A stretch of DNA of 64,000 bases, taken from NCBI GenBank assembly GCA_914767715.1, contig OU612072.1:5516001-5580000 (forward strand), written 5' to 3'. The notes below the pieces were generated by a model. It had not been told where the DNA came from and ran no database searches. It saw only the letters and a program-made list of their open reading frames with translations. Each line of letters starts with the position of its first letter. The stretch's first letter is position 1. Made by a program: the position numbers and the translations under genes. The DNA is from Membranipora membranacea (lineage: Eukaryota > Bryozoa > Gymnolaemata > Cheilostomatida > Membraniporidae). Positions 34,101 through 46,134 of the stretch are shown one piece after another.

Positions 34101-35938
34101 AGACGATATCTTTTGGCTTAATCGATTCTAAAATACTAAGTCCTGCTTTTTACGGTTGATGCAATATCTTAAAACAAAACAATTCAAAGGCTCACCGACC
34201 ACTCACTTGGAATTCTCAAATGTTGATGTGTTGAATTGAGATAGACTGATTGTTAGATTCATTGTGAATGGAGAAATGTCATCAATGTATTGTTGGAGGT
34301 TGATGGCAATGACATCTGTAAGAGAAAGCAGACGAAGCGTAGGCTATTGACGATGATATGGTGGCCTACTATCTGAGAGGGGAAATTGTGCTGAATCTCA
34401 AGCCCAGCGGAAGATGAAACAGCTTAGGCTCTTCCTAGCTCAGCTCTTTTCAAACTTTGCTTGGTCCAATTATTGCCCAATCACATAGCACTGGATATCA
34501 TTCGGCTGTGGATCTTCAAGATTTTGTAGATGGTGTTATAAAAGCCAGTATTTCTTTTTAATTACTCAAACTATAAGGCGACTCACCTTCCATGCTGAAT
34601 CCCTCAACAGTGACCTCTCTCAGAGTAACAGATGCACCAGAAGGATTAAATAAAGCAATGTGTCGAGCACTCTCAGCGGCATAGAATTCAGCATCAGTAA
34701 AGTCGCGCGCAGGCTCCCTGACAGTGTAGATTGACCTCCAATTATTTCCAAATGTACTTGGATTTGATGGATTGGAACTACTGCTTGACAAAATCTGTAC
34801 ATTATTGAGCCGACCGTCTACAAATCATATAGTCATAGCCACATAAATGTTAGGGAAAAGCTTGACAGTAATAGACGATATCAGAAGTGCCAATTATGGT
34901 CCTTAATTAAATTTTTGACATCATTCTCACGGGCTGCGGACAGGAGACAGGAGGAGGGTTCCTTTCATTTTGATGCAGCGCATCTTTATTTGTGTTGTTC
35001 CGGTGTTTGTTGTCATGGTTGATACACTGTTGAGTGGATTTTTTTAGAGATCGAACATGTTCGGACCTATCTCAAGTGTTGCCTAAACTTCCCTTTAACA
35101 CTCGGAATCAACATCATCCCTAAATAAACTCTAGGAGTGATTCAAACTCAACATTGTGGCATCTGGATTTAAATGGTCTGAATTTTGAGAACAATGTCTG
35201 ATGACTATTTCAGATTGAAAAAGTATTATTATCCGAAATCAGCGCTCGCTAACGTCAGTCAATATCTTCATACTTCTGTCAAATATCCACTATCACTTAC
35301 TCAATGTGGAACCACGATTACAAATAGTTATTCTGTAGATGTAGTAGATCTTTCCCAGGTCAACTTTCCACCAGCTGTTTTTATATGGCTCTGTATGGGA
35401 AAACAGTCCGTCTGATCTATCCAGATTTGTACATTGGTTAGGTCGTGGTATTCCATCAACAGCTATTGAAGGTACTCTTGGCCCTGTCTCACCTGTACCC
35501 GCACTAGGGGGCCGATCAAACGTAGTGGACTGTCGGACATTTTTCCCGATCGCAACGTTGACACTCGCGTGGCTATGACCTTCAAGTAAGGGTGGTGTAA
35601 TGTAATTAGAAGGCAAAATTTATAAAAAGCATTGTTTCCTGTAACAAGGGATCAAAAAAGTCTATGTTAACTCATATTACTAGAGTAGACTAGGGAAACA
35701 ATTTTGCACCTATATGGATTAACACTTTTTCTAACATATTGCATATTCGATCACCCCGGTTAAAGCTGTTTCCTGATTAACTCAAAAATTGTCTACATCA
35801 TGAACTGTGGATTATTTAGATGCTAATGGCGTGGCAGCTTGACTCCATAACTTCCATTAAACATGTGTATAACTGAACCGACTTACCCCAAAGGGTGGTT
35901 ATGATATAAACCACACATAAAATCTTCAATCCCATCAT
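25183..35938 (-). CDS. Receptor gene B: FTP-FN3-TM protein with truncated tail
   Basis: Exons in transcript order: 35887-35938; 35301-35579; 34587-34817; 34207-34315; 33359-33564; 32673-32761; 32280-32487; 31745-31848; 30559-30757; 30194-30296; 29728-29930; 29328-29494; 28365-28419; 27756-27903; 27517-27575; 25183-25382. All phases match genes A and C; the product is about 803 aa. The signal peptide begins MMGLKILCVV. The FTP domain (NVAIGKNVRQST, SHT, WWKVDL, CNRG, GRLNN) and the first FN3 pair are strongly diverged from A and C, while exons 9-15 are nearly identical to A. The furin-like RGRKRR is kept. A 2-bp deletion near 25193 changes the tail frame, giving VYAEYMRR then a stop, so the YANV and YENV motifs are lost while YEEI, YETV, YATL and SQYEVL remain. 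The exon 12 donor is weaker (GTGACT). Confidence 0.82.
25528..27356. mobile_element. Tc1/mariner-like non-autonomous element in gene B intron 15
   Basis: Terminal inverted repeats begin GGCCAGAAGCAGC, extend with imperfect homology for about 300 bp, and are flanked by TA on both sides. A and C have the uninterrupted intron. The interior has repeated GC-rich units (GATATGCTGCCGCGCTGCCG) at about 26548, 26693 and 26780 and a 54-bp near-palindrome at about 27000. A 129-codon minus-strand frame at 25956-26345 has no recognised domain and is probably not coding. Confidence 0.75.
26548..26940. repeat. Internal degenerate tandem repeats with GCTGCCGC motifs
   Basis: Three to four irregular units share an AT-rich leader (TTTCAC.TATTA...TGAGAAAAATTGC), a GC-rich core (ATGCTGCCGCGCTGCC) and a trailer (TTTTGGATTCAGCACGTTGTT). 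They lie wholly inside the transposon. Confidence 0.65.
31577..31645 (+). repeat. tRNA-derived SINE-like head in gene B intron 8
   Basis: A box A-like TAGTGGTTAAGAGCG is followed about 40 bp later by a perfect box B, GGTTCGAGTCC (31623-31633). The stems do not close as a functional tRNA. It is best read as a tRNA-derived SINE fragment. It is not seen in genes A or C. Confidence 0.5.
32966..33090 (-). pseudogene. Decayed second copy of FN3 exon 5 in gene B
   Basis: Minus-strand sequence reads SHSTTYSYVIKLFTHAMEIK and MTFQKT, clearly related to exon 5 of A and C (TPSTTY, YEIKLLTYDM, TFQ). It ends with the same CCTGCAGTG|GTAAGACC donor context. One base is missing just before the donor, so the frame fails, and the N-terminal half is gone. 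The exon actually usable in gene B (33359-33564) is a different, diverged version. Confidence 0.7.
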
Positions 35939-36115
35939 GACAGCCAAACGGCTGTTCTATCAGCACAATTAAAGACCTACTGCAGTCCTCTTCTTGCAGG
36001 CAGTTACCAGATATTTGTAGTGTGTAAACTTTCAGATATCAAGATTAACTGACCCTAACACAAGCTAATGTAGTAAGTAAATCATCACAAAAATGATTAC
36101 AAAGGGAACATGTTG

Positions 36116-36205
36116 TTCATCTAGAATTTAACTTCCTCGTTGCTTAGCTTTCAAAGCCTAAATTAAGTCATGAGATCACGAATATTTCATCACTACTTAG
36201 CATTG
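36116..36205 (-). promoter_or_regulatory. Conserved upstream block of gene B
   Basis: Carries the same two motifs (TCTAGAATTTAACTTCCTCG and AATATTTCATCACTAC) as the regions upstream of genes A and C. This is notable because the first exons of gene B differ greatly from A and C. Confidence 0.35.
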
Positions 36206-36312
36206 AATTGGCATGAATACAAGAGCAATAGGGCATGCATTAACGATGAATAAACCTCACAGCAAATATGCTTTGATTTCAAGCATGAATAATGGAGCCA
36301 ACTGGTTAAGGT

Positions 36313-37010
36313 GATGTCAAAGACCGATCCGAATATCAACATATCATATACCGTTGGAAAGCTGCCGAGCTACTGAAAATGAATACCTGAACAAAAACTT
36401 GATTCGATGACGTTGTGTCATTTTAGGGAGGAAATGAGGCACAAAACGCTGTTTTTGTCAATGCAGATGGAGGAGTCAAAATAATTGCAAAAAATTTCAA
36501 AACATGTGGAATGTATACTTAGAGATTGCGTTCATCATAAAATTTGATTTTCTCTGATATATGACTAGTCTACATTGACTTTTTACGTCACGCCATACAA
36601 CGCATTTTTTTTGTGAAGCCGTGAAAATATGTGAAATTTCAATCATTAGGCTCGAAACAAAATTAATTATGATTTTCTCTTAGAGTACTCTTCAAATGTC
36701 ATATACATTGACTTTCAAAAACTTAGCTTGCATACTGGAATGACAGTAGACTCTCGAATACGGCTAATATTTTCGCCGCCTTTGCATAACGCCAAACATG
36801 CTGTCCAAATAACCATTATTGTGGCCAAACAAAGTTTTTTTGAAAGTTCTCACATACGAAGCCGCTTTCATTAACCATGGTGCACACAAGAAATGCCAAC
36901 ATAATTTTTAATTGACTTCATTTTTCTTGAATTTAACACAAAAGAATGCCAACAAAACACCTCAAAAGTACCTAAAAAGACCTCAAAAGTCCCTAAAAAT
37001 AGCTGTTTTT
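36313..37010. other. Segment private to spacer 3
   Basis: Replaces about 500 bp of spacer 1 (about 776-1260). It has no ORF, no clear terminal repeats and no recognisable element. It may be an indel plus an insertion of unknown type. Confidence 0.4.
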
Positions 37011-38825
37011 TGGCATTCTTTTTAGTCAGTGAGAGTTATCCATTCTTACACCAATTTTGATCAAGTGTTATGCTAAACTCATGTTTGACGGGAAAATTCA
37101 GTTACATCAAATTGCAAAAACTCGTATCAGACGAGCACATCCTTAGTTTGAGTGTCTTTCTACAGATTGTGTACCTGTGGATCATACAGACTTAGCTCAG
37201 GAGTTACAAGAGGAACTTCAGCCTTCTGTTAGCGGGGTGATTCAATAGGACAACCCACTCTCTGCTGATGATGGATTGGAGACCGGTGAAGATCACTCGT
37301 ACCTGCTTTACAATATTTGAGACCAAATATAACTGAGTCTCTAGATTTAGAAATTGCGCTATGGTAGTATTGATTATTTTAGTGAAAATACTATGTTGAT
37401 GCAAGGGTAATCATCTGTTATCTGGAATGGGGAACAACCCTACCTGATAGACATAGACACGTTATAAATATATATCATCAGACAGAGGTATTTTTTGGTA
37501 CTATGTATTGTAATGAAGCGTGTATATTTCTGTAAAACTGATTTATTAACCTAGCAGCAAGGGCAAGGTTTACATAAGAGTGTTGTAGGTCACACAAAAA
37601 GAAGAAGAAGATAATTCATCATTAGACACTGTTTCTAGGCAGATGACTATTGACCTGCGTACTTAATATTTGTATAAATCTCTTGAGTAGAGCGCTGTGT
37701 TGGCAGTAGGTTAACTAAAGGAATGGGGGATAAAACAACTGCTTAGAGATCAAAAGAAATCTCTCAACGATCAAATTTATTTGTACACAAATATTTTACA
37801 ACCGCTTTGCCTTTTCTACTTGAGGACCAAGTGTTGAAATGTTTGATAAAACACTGTCAATCACAATTAAACAGAGTGTCTTGTGTTAGGAGAAGCCTGG
37901 ATAATATATGATGTCTATTGGCCTGGATATCAGCCAATTAAAACTGATATTGAATGTCTTCCATGTCGACTACAATTGATAATACAATGGCATAAAACTC
38001 CTAGACTTCCCCAATGATTGTTTGAGGTACAAGTACCTTGCTATGCAGTACATGTAACCTAGCCAGTTTGAGGCTATTTTTGTTTCCTGGTGAATTCCCA
38101 ATGATAAATTATCCTTTCAATTTCCAGGAAGTGAGTCTACAATCTCCCCCCCCCCCCCCCAGCGCATCACATCTAGTGCGAGAAGTCGAGTACAGAAGGA
38201 ATGATGAACTTTTATGTGCCCTCAATGGTAAATGTTTAAACAGGCACCCAGCATAGGCGGGGAATCTTTCCATATTGTATATCAAGAGTCAATAGATAAT
38301 GGGAAACTGCGCATTATATACAAACTCTCAATTATCGCTACTGTCAACTCATTTTGGCAAATAGTTTGTCACTATTCTTGTGTAGCATACTGACCTATTG
38401 ACTACTGCAATCTCCGCCCACAATATTTTAATTTTCAGGTGGGTCCTGGTTGTCTCCCCGTATGAAGAAAAGAGATAACTCCCAATATACATTTGGTCTT
38501 GATCATACAATCTGGCAGTGTTTGATTAAAATTTATGTTGCGTTTTTAGATTCATGCATTAATCTCAACACAGAAGTCTTCTTTCTCAAGATTACACAAC
38601 AAATCGTCAATATATCACGGTCCTGATTTTATTACGCTGCATTCATAACCCGACAAACCAATAGCAGAATGATTTTGAGTGGCTATATGATGAGTATTGA
38701 GTTTTGAAAAAGGCTTTTGGAGCTAGCAAGACAGTCTAGTTCATAAATAATGTAATTGAGAAATTAGATTTTGTACCAATTGAGTGGGAAAAAGGAAAAA
38801 CGTTCATATCGAAGTGTAGATGAAT

Positions 38826-39186
38826 CATACCTGACAAGTCTCCCTTTTTGGTAGGGAGCCTCCCAATTTTTAGGTGCAGTTTCCACCTCCTCCCAATCTC
38901 CCTTTTTCCTCCCTTTTGTCAGCTTCTTTCACCCAAAAGACTTTTTAAGCTGTTTTCCTACACCCACAGTACATATACCTAGATATAATTGCCTATTAAC
39001 ATACTATCTCTCTTCGTTCGGATAAAGTGCAACAATACAATTTCATAATATGAACGCTCTAGTTTTGGCTTGAAATAAATGACAAAAAGGACCCAATTAC
39101 ACCTTCACTGTGGGACGCGCAGAGTGGTACGGGAGTTTGTCCGCGGAGACCTCCTTATTTCTGGGTTTACCAACTTGTCATGTATG
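38826..39186. mobile_element. hAT-like MITE, 361 bp
   Basis: Flanked by the 8-bp duplication AGATGAAT (38818-38825 and 39187-39194). Ends are CATACCTGACAAGT and the complement of CATACATGACAAGT. Spacer 1 has the empty site at about 3078. Confidence 0.85.
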
Positions 39187-39684
39187 AGATGAATGCAAAA
39201 GTATTATATGATAAAAGCAAAGGTACAATCTGATTGCCTACTGCTAGAGTCTAACCAACCAAACTGTAAATGTACATAGGTCGTACCCAAGAGCCAAAAC
39301 TAGCTGCAGTCACCACTGCCCAATAGACAGGAAGTTAGGTTCAGGGGTACGCAAGTCTGAGAGCCTTACTCCACTCCCTTTAGATATTTAAAGCCCTCTT
39401 AACCCAATTGCTGTCGGTGTTCTTTAGCCTTAAATCATTTTTTTATAGAACCGTAATGGCGCAACGAGTTTTTATTGACAGATTCATCAATGAGGGGGTT
39501 TTGTGGTTACACTCTAATTGATCTCTAAACTAGCTATTTAACAATACTCGGAGCATAGCTCCTAGTCTATCTACCTTGCCTTCCACCCTGTGGACACAAG
39601 ATGCCATTTTTAGATAGAGGGTTGCAAAATGGCAGATGATTCTCACAAGCAATTACATCGGGCCTCATCTTTATATATAATTAC

Positions 39685-39971
39685 CATTGAATTCCATATC
39701 TGGAATAGCATCATTAGCTTTCTTTTGCAAAACAAAGGGCTTGCAAAAATAGCCAGTCCCTAGTAGCAATCTAGAAATGCCCTAATCATCGACACTGTAG
39801 GGGTATAATTACTGTTTGCAATATTGTAAACAAGACAATTTCTCAGGCTAATTATTCATGCTACTAGGGACAGCCAATCAGATAACAGTCAGATGGGTCC
39901 CTGTGTTTAGTGTCCTAACCGTATAACGCTATGATACTATTTCCATTCTAAGAGAAGAATCTAATTCAGTG
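39685..39971. mobile_element. hAT-like MITE, 287 bp
   Basis: Flanked by the 8-bp duplication ATAATTAC (39677-39684 and 39972-39979). Ends are CATTGAATT and the complement of CACTGAATT. The empty site is at about 3570 in spacer 1. A different family from the element at 38826. Confidence 0.8.
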
Positions 39972-41298
39972 ATAATTACTCTCATTGCTCATGACACAAC
40001 TCAGCACAAAGCCTAATAATTAAACAGACGCACCATCTCAAGTTACAGACAGCCTTGAGCATCTTTTTGATTAAACCCAACAAGTTGTGTTTCAGAGGAT
40101 AGGACAAGCTATATCATTGGACAGACCTCACAAAGATATACGACCTTGTAGGTTCTCAAGATGCTCTCAAATTCTCTGAAAATTGAGAATTATTTGAGAT
40201 ATTGATTTTTGAGCTAGAAGTTGCCCCTGAACCATAGGCTCCAGTCGAGGCAGTAGACTTAATTTTGAAATCTAATCTCAAGTGATTTAGTTTTATAATT
40301 TACTAATCTATGACAACTCCATTCTTTTGTTGCGCAATGCCTCTTGCCCAATTTTTCCCCTGCTCTCCTGCATCCACTTTCTGAAGGGAAGATTAATCCT
40401 GGGAAGACCCCTCTATGGCTACTCCCAGTATTGTGAGCATTGACCAATGATATTAAAAATCCATCTGTGGTTTCGGCTCTGAGCTTATCTATCAATGAAC
40501 CTCTTATATAGTTGAGGGTCATGGTTAGCTCTGCCTAGCAGTATATTGAAACAGTTATAAATGTATCCGCTACAAGATCAGGCTCTTATCTGCTAGTATA
40601 CCAAGGCTCTGTTAGGCTCACTTGATCCACTAGTAAGTCCTTCTCTACCAAAACTCCCAAGGTCTGGCCCTCATTCCCGGTTGTTTGCTAAAGCTCTGCT
40701 AGGTTGACATAATTTTGCTCATTTTTTTAGCTTGAATCCCAGACTCTCACCATATAATGGTTAAGTCAACCACAATCACCCTTTTCTTTTTTCCAGTACT
40801 TTCTTCGAAAACCCAGTTGAGAATCTCTTTAAAGGAGTTCATAAGTACAGTACAGAATGAAAATAGTGTTTGGATGGGCATAGTTTCCAAAATTAAGAAA
40901 GATTACGTGACATATTCTATTGACTTTTTATTCAGAATTCTTTTATTAATATTCAAACTTGCATCCGAGCTGTGTCAGTGGCATGGCCCCAGAATGCAAT
41001 TCTATAGAGTAAATTTGGGTGAAAAAAGGAGTAATATAGGTCTACCATAGTTTTGGTATCTTATGTGAAAAATAATGCCTAAAATTCGTGTTTAAATTGA
41101 GTCTGTTGGCAATGCACTGAGTTCGAACTTTTGAGATTTCTTGCCTTGGTAGGTTTTGGTCAGTCAAGCAAATATTAGTGTCATCTGTATAAAAGATATA
41201 ATTGAGTGAGGAAACTGCTTTCAACCAAGTCATTGATTAAGTTTAATATGGACCTAAAGTCAAACTCTGAGTTTTTTGTAAAATGCATGTTGTAGTAT

Positions 41299-42228
41299 AG
41301 AAGTAGGATTACATCAAGGATTTGCACTAAGCCCTTTCCTTTTCATATTGATCGCGGATGGCATCACCGAGGATATTCAGGAGGACACGCTGTGGGCAAT
41401 GCTGTTTGCTGACGACCTTGTTCTTTGCGATGAAACTAGGGAGAGGATGGAAGAGAGAGACTGGAAAACTGGAGGGGGTGTTTAGAAGATGCAGGATTAA
41501 AAGTAAGTAGGCCAAAGACAGAACATCTACCGCCAGCCAGAAACTTACAAAGGATGTAGAAATGAAAAAGTATGATGTAGAAGGTTCAACTGATCTGCCG
41601 CAGGTATCAGCATTCAAATACCTGGGAACCACAATAGATCAAGAGGGAGGATGCGGAATGGAAATTGCAAAGAGGGTAGAGAAGGCATGGAATAGATGGA
41701 GAGAGCTCACAGGAGTGCTTTGCGAGAAGAAAATTCCCACCAAGCTCAAGGTTCTATTGTACAAGACGGCAATAAAACCTACACTGATGTATGGAAATGA
41801 TATCTGGCCACTGACTCAACAAAGACAAGAAGACAAGATAACTGCAACTGAGATGAGGATGCTCCGACACATTTATAATATTGACTGGCAAGAGCATGAA
41901 ACAAATGAGAGTATAAGGGAGGAGGCCAAAATAGAAGCGATTGCAATAGGTATGAAGAGGAGGCGTCTTCAATGGTATGGACATGTACGCAGGAGAGATA
42001 GGGAGGAAAATATTAGAATGGTGGCTGAGATGAGAATACATGGAAAGAGAAAGAGAGGGAGGCCAAAGAAAAGATGGATGGATACAGCGAAGGATGAAAT
42101 GCTGAGATTGGGCCTCTCAGATGAAGATGTTGATGATAGAATCAGATGGCATTCTCTGATAGAACTTGGTGCCCTGCAGGGCCGCTACCCATCCCGGAAC
42201 ACGGCGGACTAGGTGAGAAAGTGAGAAA
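41299..42228 (+). mobile_element. 5'-truncated RTE-like non-LTR retrotransposon, copy 2
   Basis: Same insertion as 4884-5854, with the same 14-bp duplication (41285-41298 and 42229-42242), the same 5' truncation just before VGLHQG-type sequence and the same frame break. It differs mainly in lacking the fold-back arm at the 3' end. Confidence 0.88.
41562..42212 (+). pseudogene. RTE-like RT C-terminal fragment, copy 2
   Basis: 216 codons, about 95% identical to 5147-5797, with the same YLGTTID, RLQWYGHVRRRD and GKRKRGRPKKRWMD landmarks. It is a remnant of a retrotransposon polyprotein, not a host gene. Confidence 0.85.
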
Positions 42229-43180
42229 GCATGTTGTAGTATGCCATTGTTGAATTAATAATTGTTTTAAAAGGGTTAATCAACAGTTGATATGTTGAAC
42301 AAAATTCTGCTTTATTGAAAATAAAATCTTTAGGAAGGCTAAACAATTTGATTATTCACGCTGCGAAACCAAACTGCATACAGTATGCAGTTAAATAACT
42401 AAAAATCAGTGAAATTATTAGAAAAACGAGTTCCGCAGCGATTCCGTTTAGATATCTTGGCATCCGAGTACTTCAAGATACTTTTGTGATATTATCCTAT
42501 AATCCGAGCAATCTTTGTACAAAAATAATTGTGCAAAAAGTACATTAGGTAATCGAAAATGAGTTACGCAGCTTTCTGGTTGGGGGAGTGATATTTCAAT
42601 AAAACATATCGAGACGGGCTGTGTTTAACTATGCAAAACTGTCGGGAAACTTTATCTTGTCAGGATAGCCAGCATGGGCTTGGCTTAATTTTTCCCGATC
42701 TCCGATGTTTACTGAATTAACTTCCTCTCCCATCATCATCACCATCATCTTTTGATAGTGATATGAAATCAGCGGGAGCAGGTCCGACTCTAATGATGAT
42801 TTCATCCTATAAGATATTGCAGCAGTGTTCTACAATCTTATTCAACCAATCTGGCTCCCACAGCGTTTATGCCAATAAAACATTTTCTGGCATTTTATCA
42901 TTCATTTTATTCCTGTTATACCACACATACCTCTAGTATTATTACATAAATTTGTATGAACAGCCATTTCAGGTCTTACTTGGATTATTGTATCAGACAT
43001 AACATGGATATTGCTTACAAGCAAACCCCCTAAACTATCATCACATAACATATTTTTTTTATTGATATACAGTGAGGCTTCCTTGAAGCTTAGTGTTCAG
43101 CCGCTCGCTTTGAAAAACGACATTTCGAGTATAGCATCATGTGTTATTTCACTAGCAATGAATTCCTCAACAAATTTCTC

Positions 43181-43384
43181 TCATTGCTCTGAACATTGCA
43201 GCTTGATTTTCCCTACGAGGGGTAGTTTTGACCCATCTGCCATTGCCCCAGATTTTTCCAGAGGCTCATTTTTGGATCTGAGAGATTTTGGGAGTCTATC
43301 ATACACATGCCTTGATAATACAGATTTAGAACATCCAGAATCAAGTATATACAGGATACTTTTTCCTCCGGCCTTGCCAGGCAT
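43181..43384 (-). pseudogene. Retroelement aspartic protease remnant, copy 2
   Basis: The minus-strand frame reads YILDSGCSKSVLSRHVYDRL, with the D-S-G catalytic signature expected of a Ty3/gypsy protease, followed by MADGSKLPLVG (flap-like). The C-terminal half continues, broken, towards 42900. Confidence 0.65.
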
Positions 43385-44311
43385 ATATTAACAGGAGTTT
43401 GACTCGTAATAACACATTTCATTACAGCTGAAAACCTTTTCATCATTTTTCCCACAGTTATTTTCACATAGTGTTCCCCTCAAGCATTGTTGATTCTGGT
43501 ATTCTATCTCTTTCTACTAGGCTGGCGATGCTCCTCTGAATACAGATTGAGCCGACCTCATCATTTTGAGACACACTAGACCGGTCGAAAATTTTAACAA
43601 GTTAACTGCTTGGATCAGCTTTCGAAACCTGATCACATTCACTTCCCGCAGTGTTCAATTGGGTTTGATTTCCACGCTCATCACTAGTATCTTTGTCCTA
43701 TTTTTTAATGGTTGCTCAGAGTGAGTGAAACTTTTGACCGGTTTCTTTTCTTACGGTGGACAATTCGTCAAGTGCTTGTCTCTGTGTCAGACCACACCTG
43801 GCTCTCAGGTTAACAAATATCGCCTCTACATTTTCTCTTATTGCAAATTATTGTGATCGTTTCTCGAGACACAGTCTGATATGTAAATGGGCTTTCCAGT
43901 TGTTGGCTTGGGCACATCAGTGAATTTTTAAATGAATAATTCAATATCTTCACTTCCATTATCCTTAGCAGTTTAAAGTGGTCTCTCCCACCATTCATTT
44001 TCCTGAAGGCATTTTGGAAGGCGTTTGCTAAACGGTCTGCTTCATCAGTCGGCTGTTGCCTGGCAAATTAAATGATATTTTGTTATAAGCAATCCTCCAG
44101 AGCTTTTTTCCATTTTTGTTCATGTCTTCTTTTAAGGCCAGTATTTACACTGAATTTCGCGACATGTAATATTGTCTGTGATATGTAATAACTCAATCAA
44201 TCAACATTTAACTCTGTTTGCCATATTTTCGGAGTCTACTATTTAGCAGAACCGTGAGAGTTGATAGATTTCTCGATTATGCAGATACGAGATCTGCAGT
44301 AGTTACGCAAT

Positions 44312-44707
44312 ATTTTCACACTTAGAAAATTCAGAGCACTCCTGGGTAAAAATTACGTAAAGTGTTAGAAATTGTCCTCCCTTCTCGTATATGACGTATG
44401 AGGTATTTGCGAAGCCTAGTGCTGAACCAGCCCAATAAACTATCACTTGTATCTACCTGAGAGAACTGTATAAATTCATAAATGAAGTTATCTACTGTTG
44501 TAAAATATCTCCTGACAATGGAACAATAACTATTTTGAACTTATGCGAAAAGAATGGTGATTAAGTATTTTGAAGTAGTAGTTTATTAGGTTGGCACAGC
44601 ACTAGGCTACATGGATACCTCATAGCTCTTAGATGAGAAGGGAGGAAAATTTCTAATACTGTACACAATTTTTACCCTTAAGTGCTCCGAATTTTCTAAA
44701 GTGAAAA
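44312..44707. repeat. Fold-back element, copy 2
   Basis: Same long inverted repeat as 7938-8334, inherited with the spacer duplication. Confidence 0.65.
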
Positions 44708-45829
44708 CAATGCATAATTAATGTAGAACTAGCTGCCAGACTATATATTGCTGTGGTCCTTCCACATTCTTTAATGAGAATGTTAATTGAAATTGTTATT
44801 TTCCTTAGTCTGGTCAATACATGATAGCTCTCGTGGTCTACATCTCAGTAGAGCTGTGAGCGCATTGAGATTCTTTGACCAGCAATACCGACAAGAAGCG
44901 TAAAATATTTTGGTCACAAAAATTCTTGAAATGCTCTGGCGTGGTCACTAAAAATGTTATCTGGTCTACATTTTAGTAGAGCTATGAGCGTAATGACATT
45001 CTTAGACGGGCAAGGAAAATAATTTTCAATAAATTTCCAGATTACCAACCTTCCGCGTCCGTCCCACTGCTGACACCAGTATCAGGAGATTCTATTTAGT
45101 CAGGATAACCAGCATGGGCTTGGCTTAATTATTCCCAATCTCCAACTTGTTCTGATGAACGCTAAAGCTTAACAGCAACCTGCCAGTCGAAAATGTCTGT
45201 TAAAATCAAGCCTACCAGCCAGGCATAAAAATATGTTGTTTATCAACTATGATATGATTTTATTTTTGTACTAACTTACTATCTAAAACTTACAGAGAAA
45301 CTGCATATAATTTGATATAAACGGTGAAAATAATGGTTACATTTGGTTAAGTCCGCTATCAACTATGAAGTGTCAAGCTGTAAGAGGGAAGGGTGTAAGG
45401 GAGCTAAAGATAGTTACAGTCGTAGCATTTAGAAAGGATTATTGTAACAGACCAAACATAGTGAGGGAATAAAACGTATGCATAGAATGTGTCCTTAGTG
45501 TTTAATATTTGTACGACAGTCAAAGACTGAAACTCCCCGTAATACCAAGTCACAGTGATACAATTAAAGGGTTGGAAACAATGTGTATGTATGTGTGTAG
45601 TAGGAGTAGCGAATTAAACTCAGATTATTTTTAGGTTATGGCAGAAATGCTGTAAAACTTATCACTTCTCTACAACACTCTCAGATACGGTTTTCACATT
45701 CAAAAACTTATTAATGTGCTGAGTAATAGGCTTTGCATACTGTGTGCAGTCAGTCTATTGATTCTCGTGTCAGAAAGTATCACTAATGTATGTAGAACTC
45801 TTACTATGTTATACATGAAAGTAGCTTCT

Positions 45830-46134
45830 CTACTGAAAGCTACTTACATTCTCATAGTTCTTTTCTAGGCCTACATTGGCATAAGTACAGCTATCACCTT
45901 GTGATGATGAGGTGACACTACTAAGCGGTTGATTATCTCTGCAGTTTGTATCTGCATACACATGATCATCTTCTACTCTAGCCCTGCTCAGCACCTCATA
46001 CTGTGACGATAAGGTAGCATACTGATGATCTTCTTTAGTAGGGATCAAGTTATCAGGTACAGTCTCATAGTCAGCAGTTGTTTGTGGTCTTGATGCTTGA
46101 ACATCAAGGATTATCTCCTCATAGTCCCTTGGAT
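45830..46134 (-). other. Gene C last exon: tyrosine-motif tail
   Basis: Full-length tail with DYEEI, DYETV, HQYATL, SQYEVL (canonical ITIM), HVYADT, CTYANV and KNYENV, ending VSSFQ and a stop. The gene C tail is the complete reference against which the truncation in gene B can be seen. Confidence 0.78.

Larger units (their letters stand above)
36206..41284. repeat. Intergenic spacer 3, copy of spacer 1
   Basis: Noncoding, near-identical to 716-4869. Private differences are a replaced segment at about 36313-37010 and two small DNA-transposon insertions (38826-39186 and 39685-39971). The poly-C run is at about 38146-38160. The minus-strand 87-codon ORF at 40259-40522 matches that at 3851-4114 but resembles no known protein. 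Confidence 0.7.
42630..45540 (-). mobile_element. Decayed Ty3/gypsy-like block, copy 2
   Basis: Counterpart of 6261-9347, with protease, gag-like stretch, nested fold-back (about 44312-44707) and a single right-hand LTR-like unit. Copied with the spacer. Confidence 0.6.
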
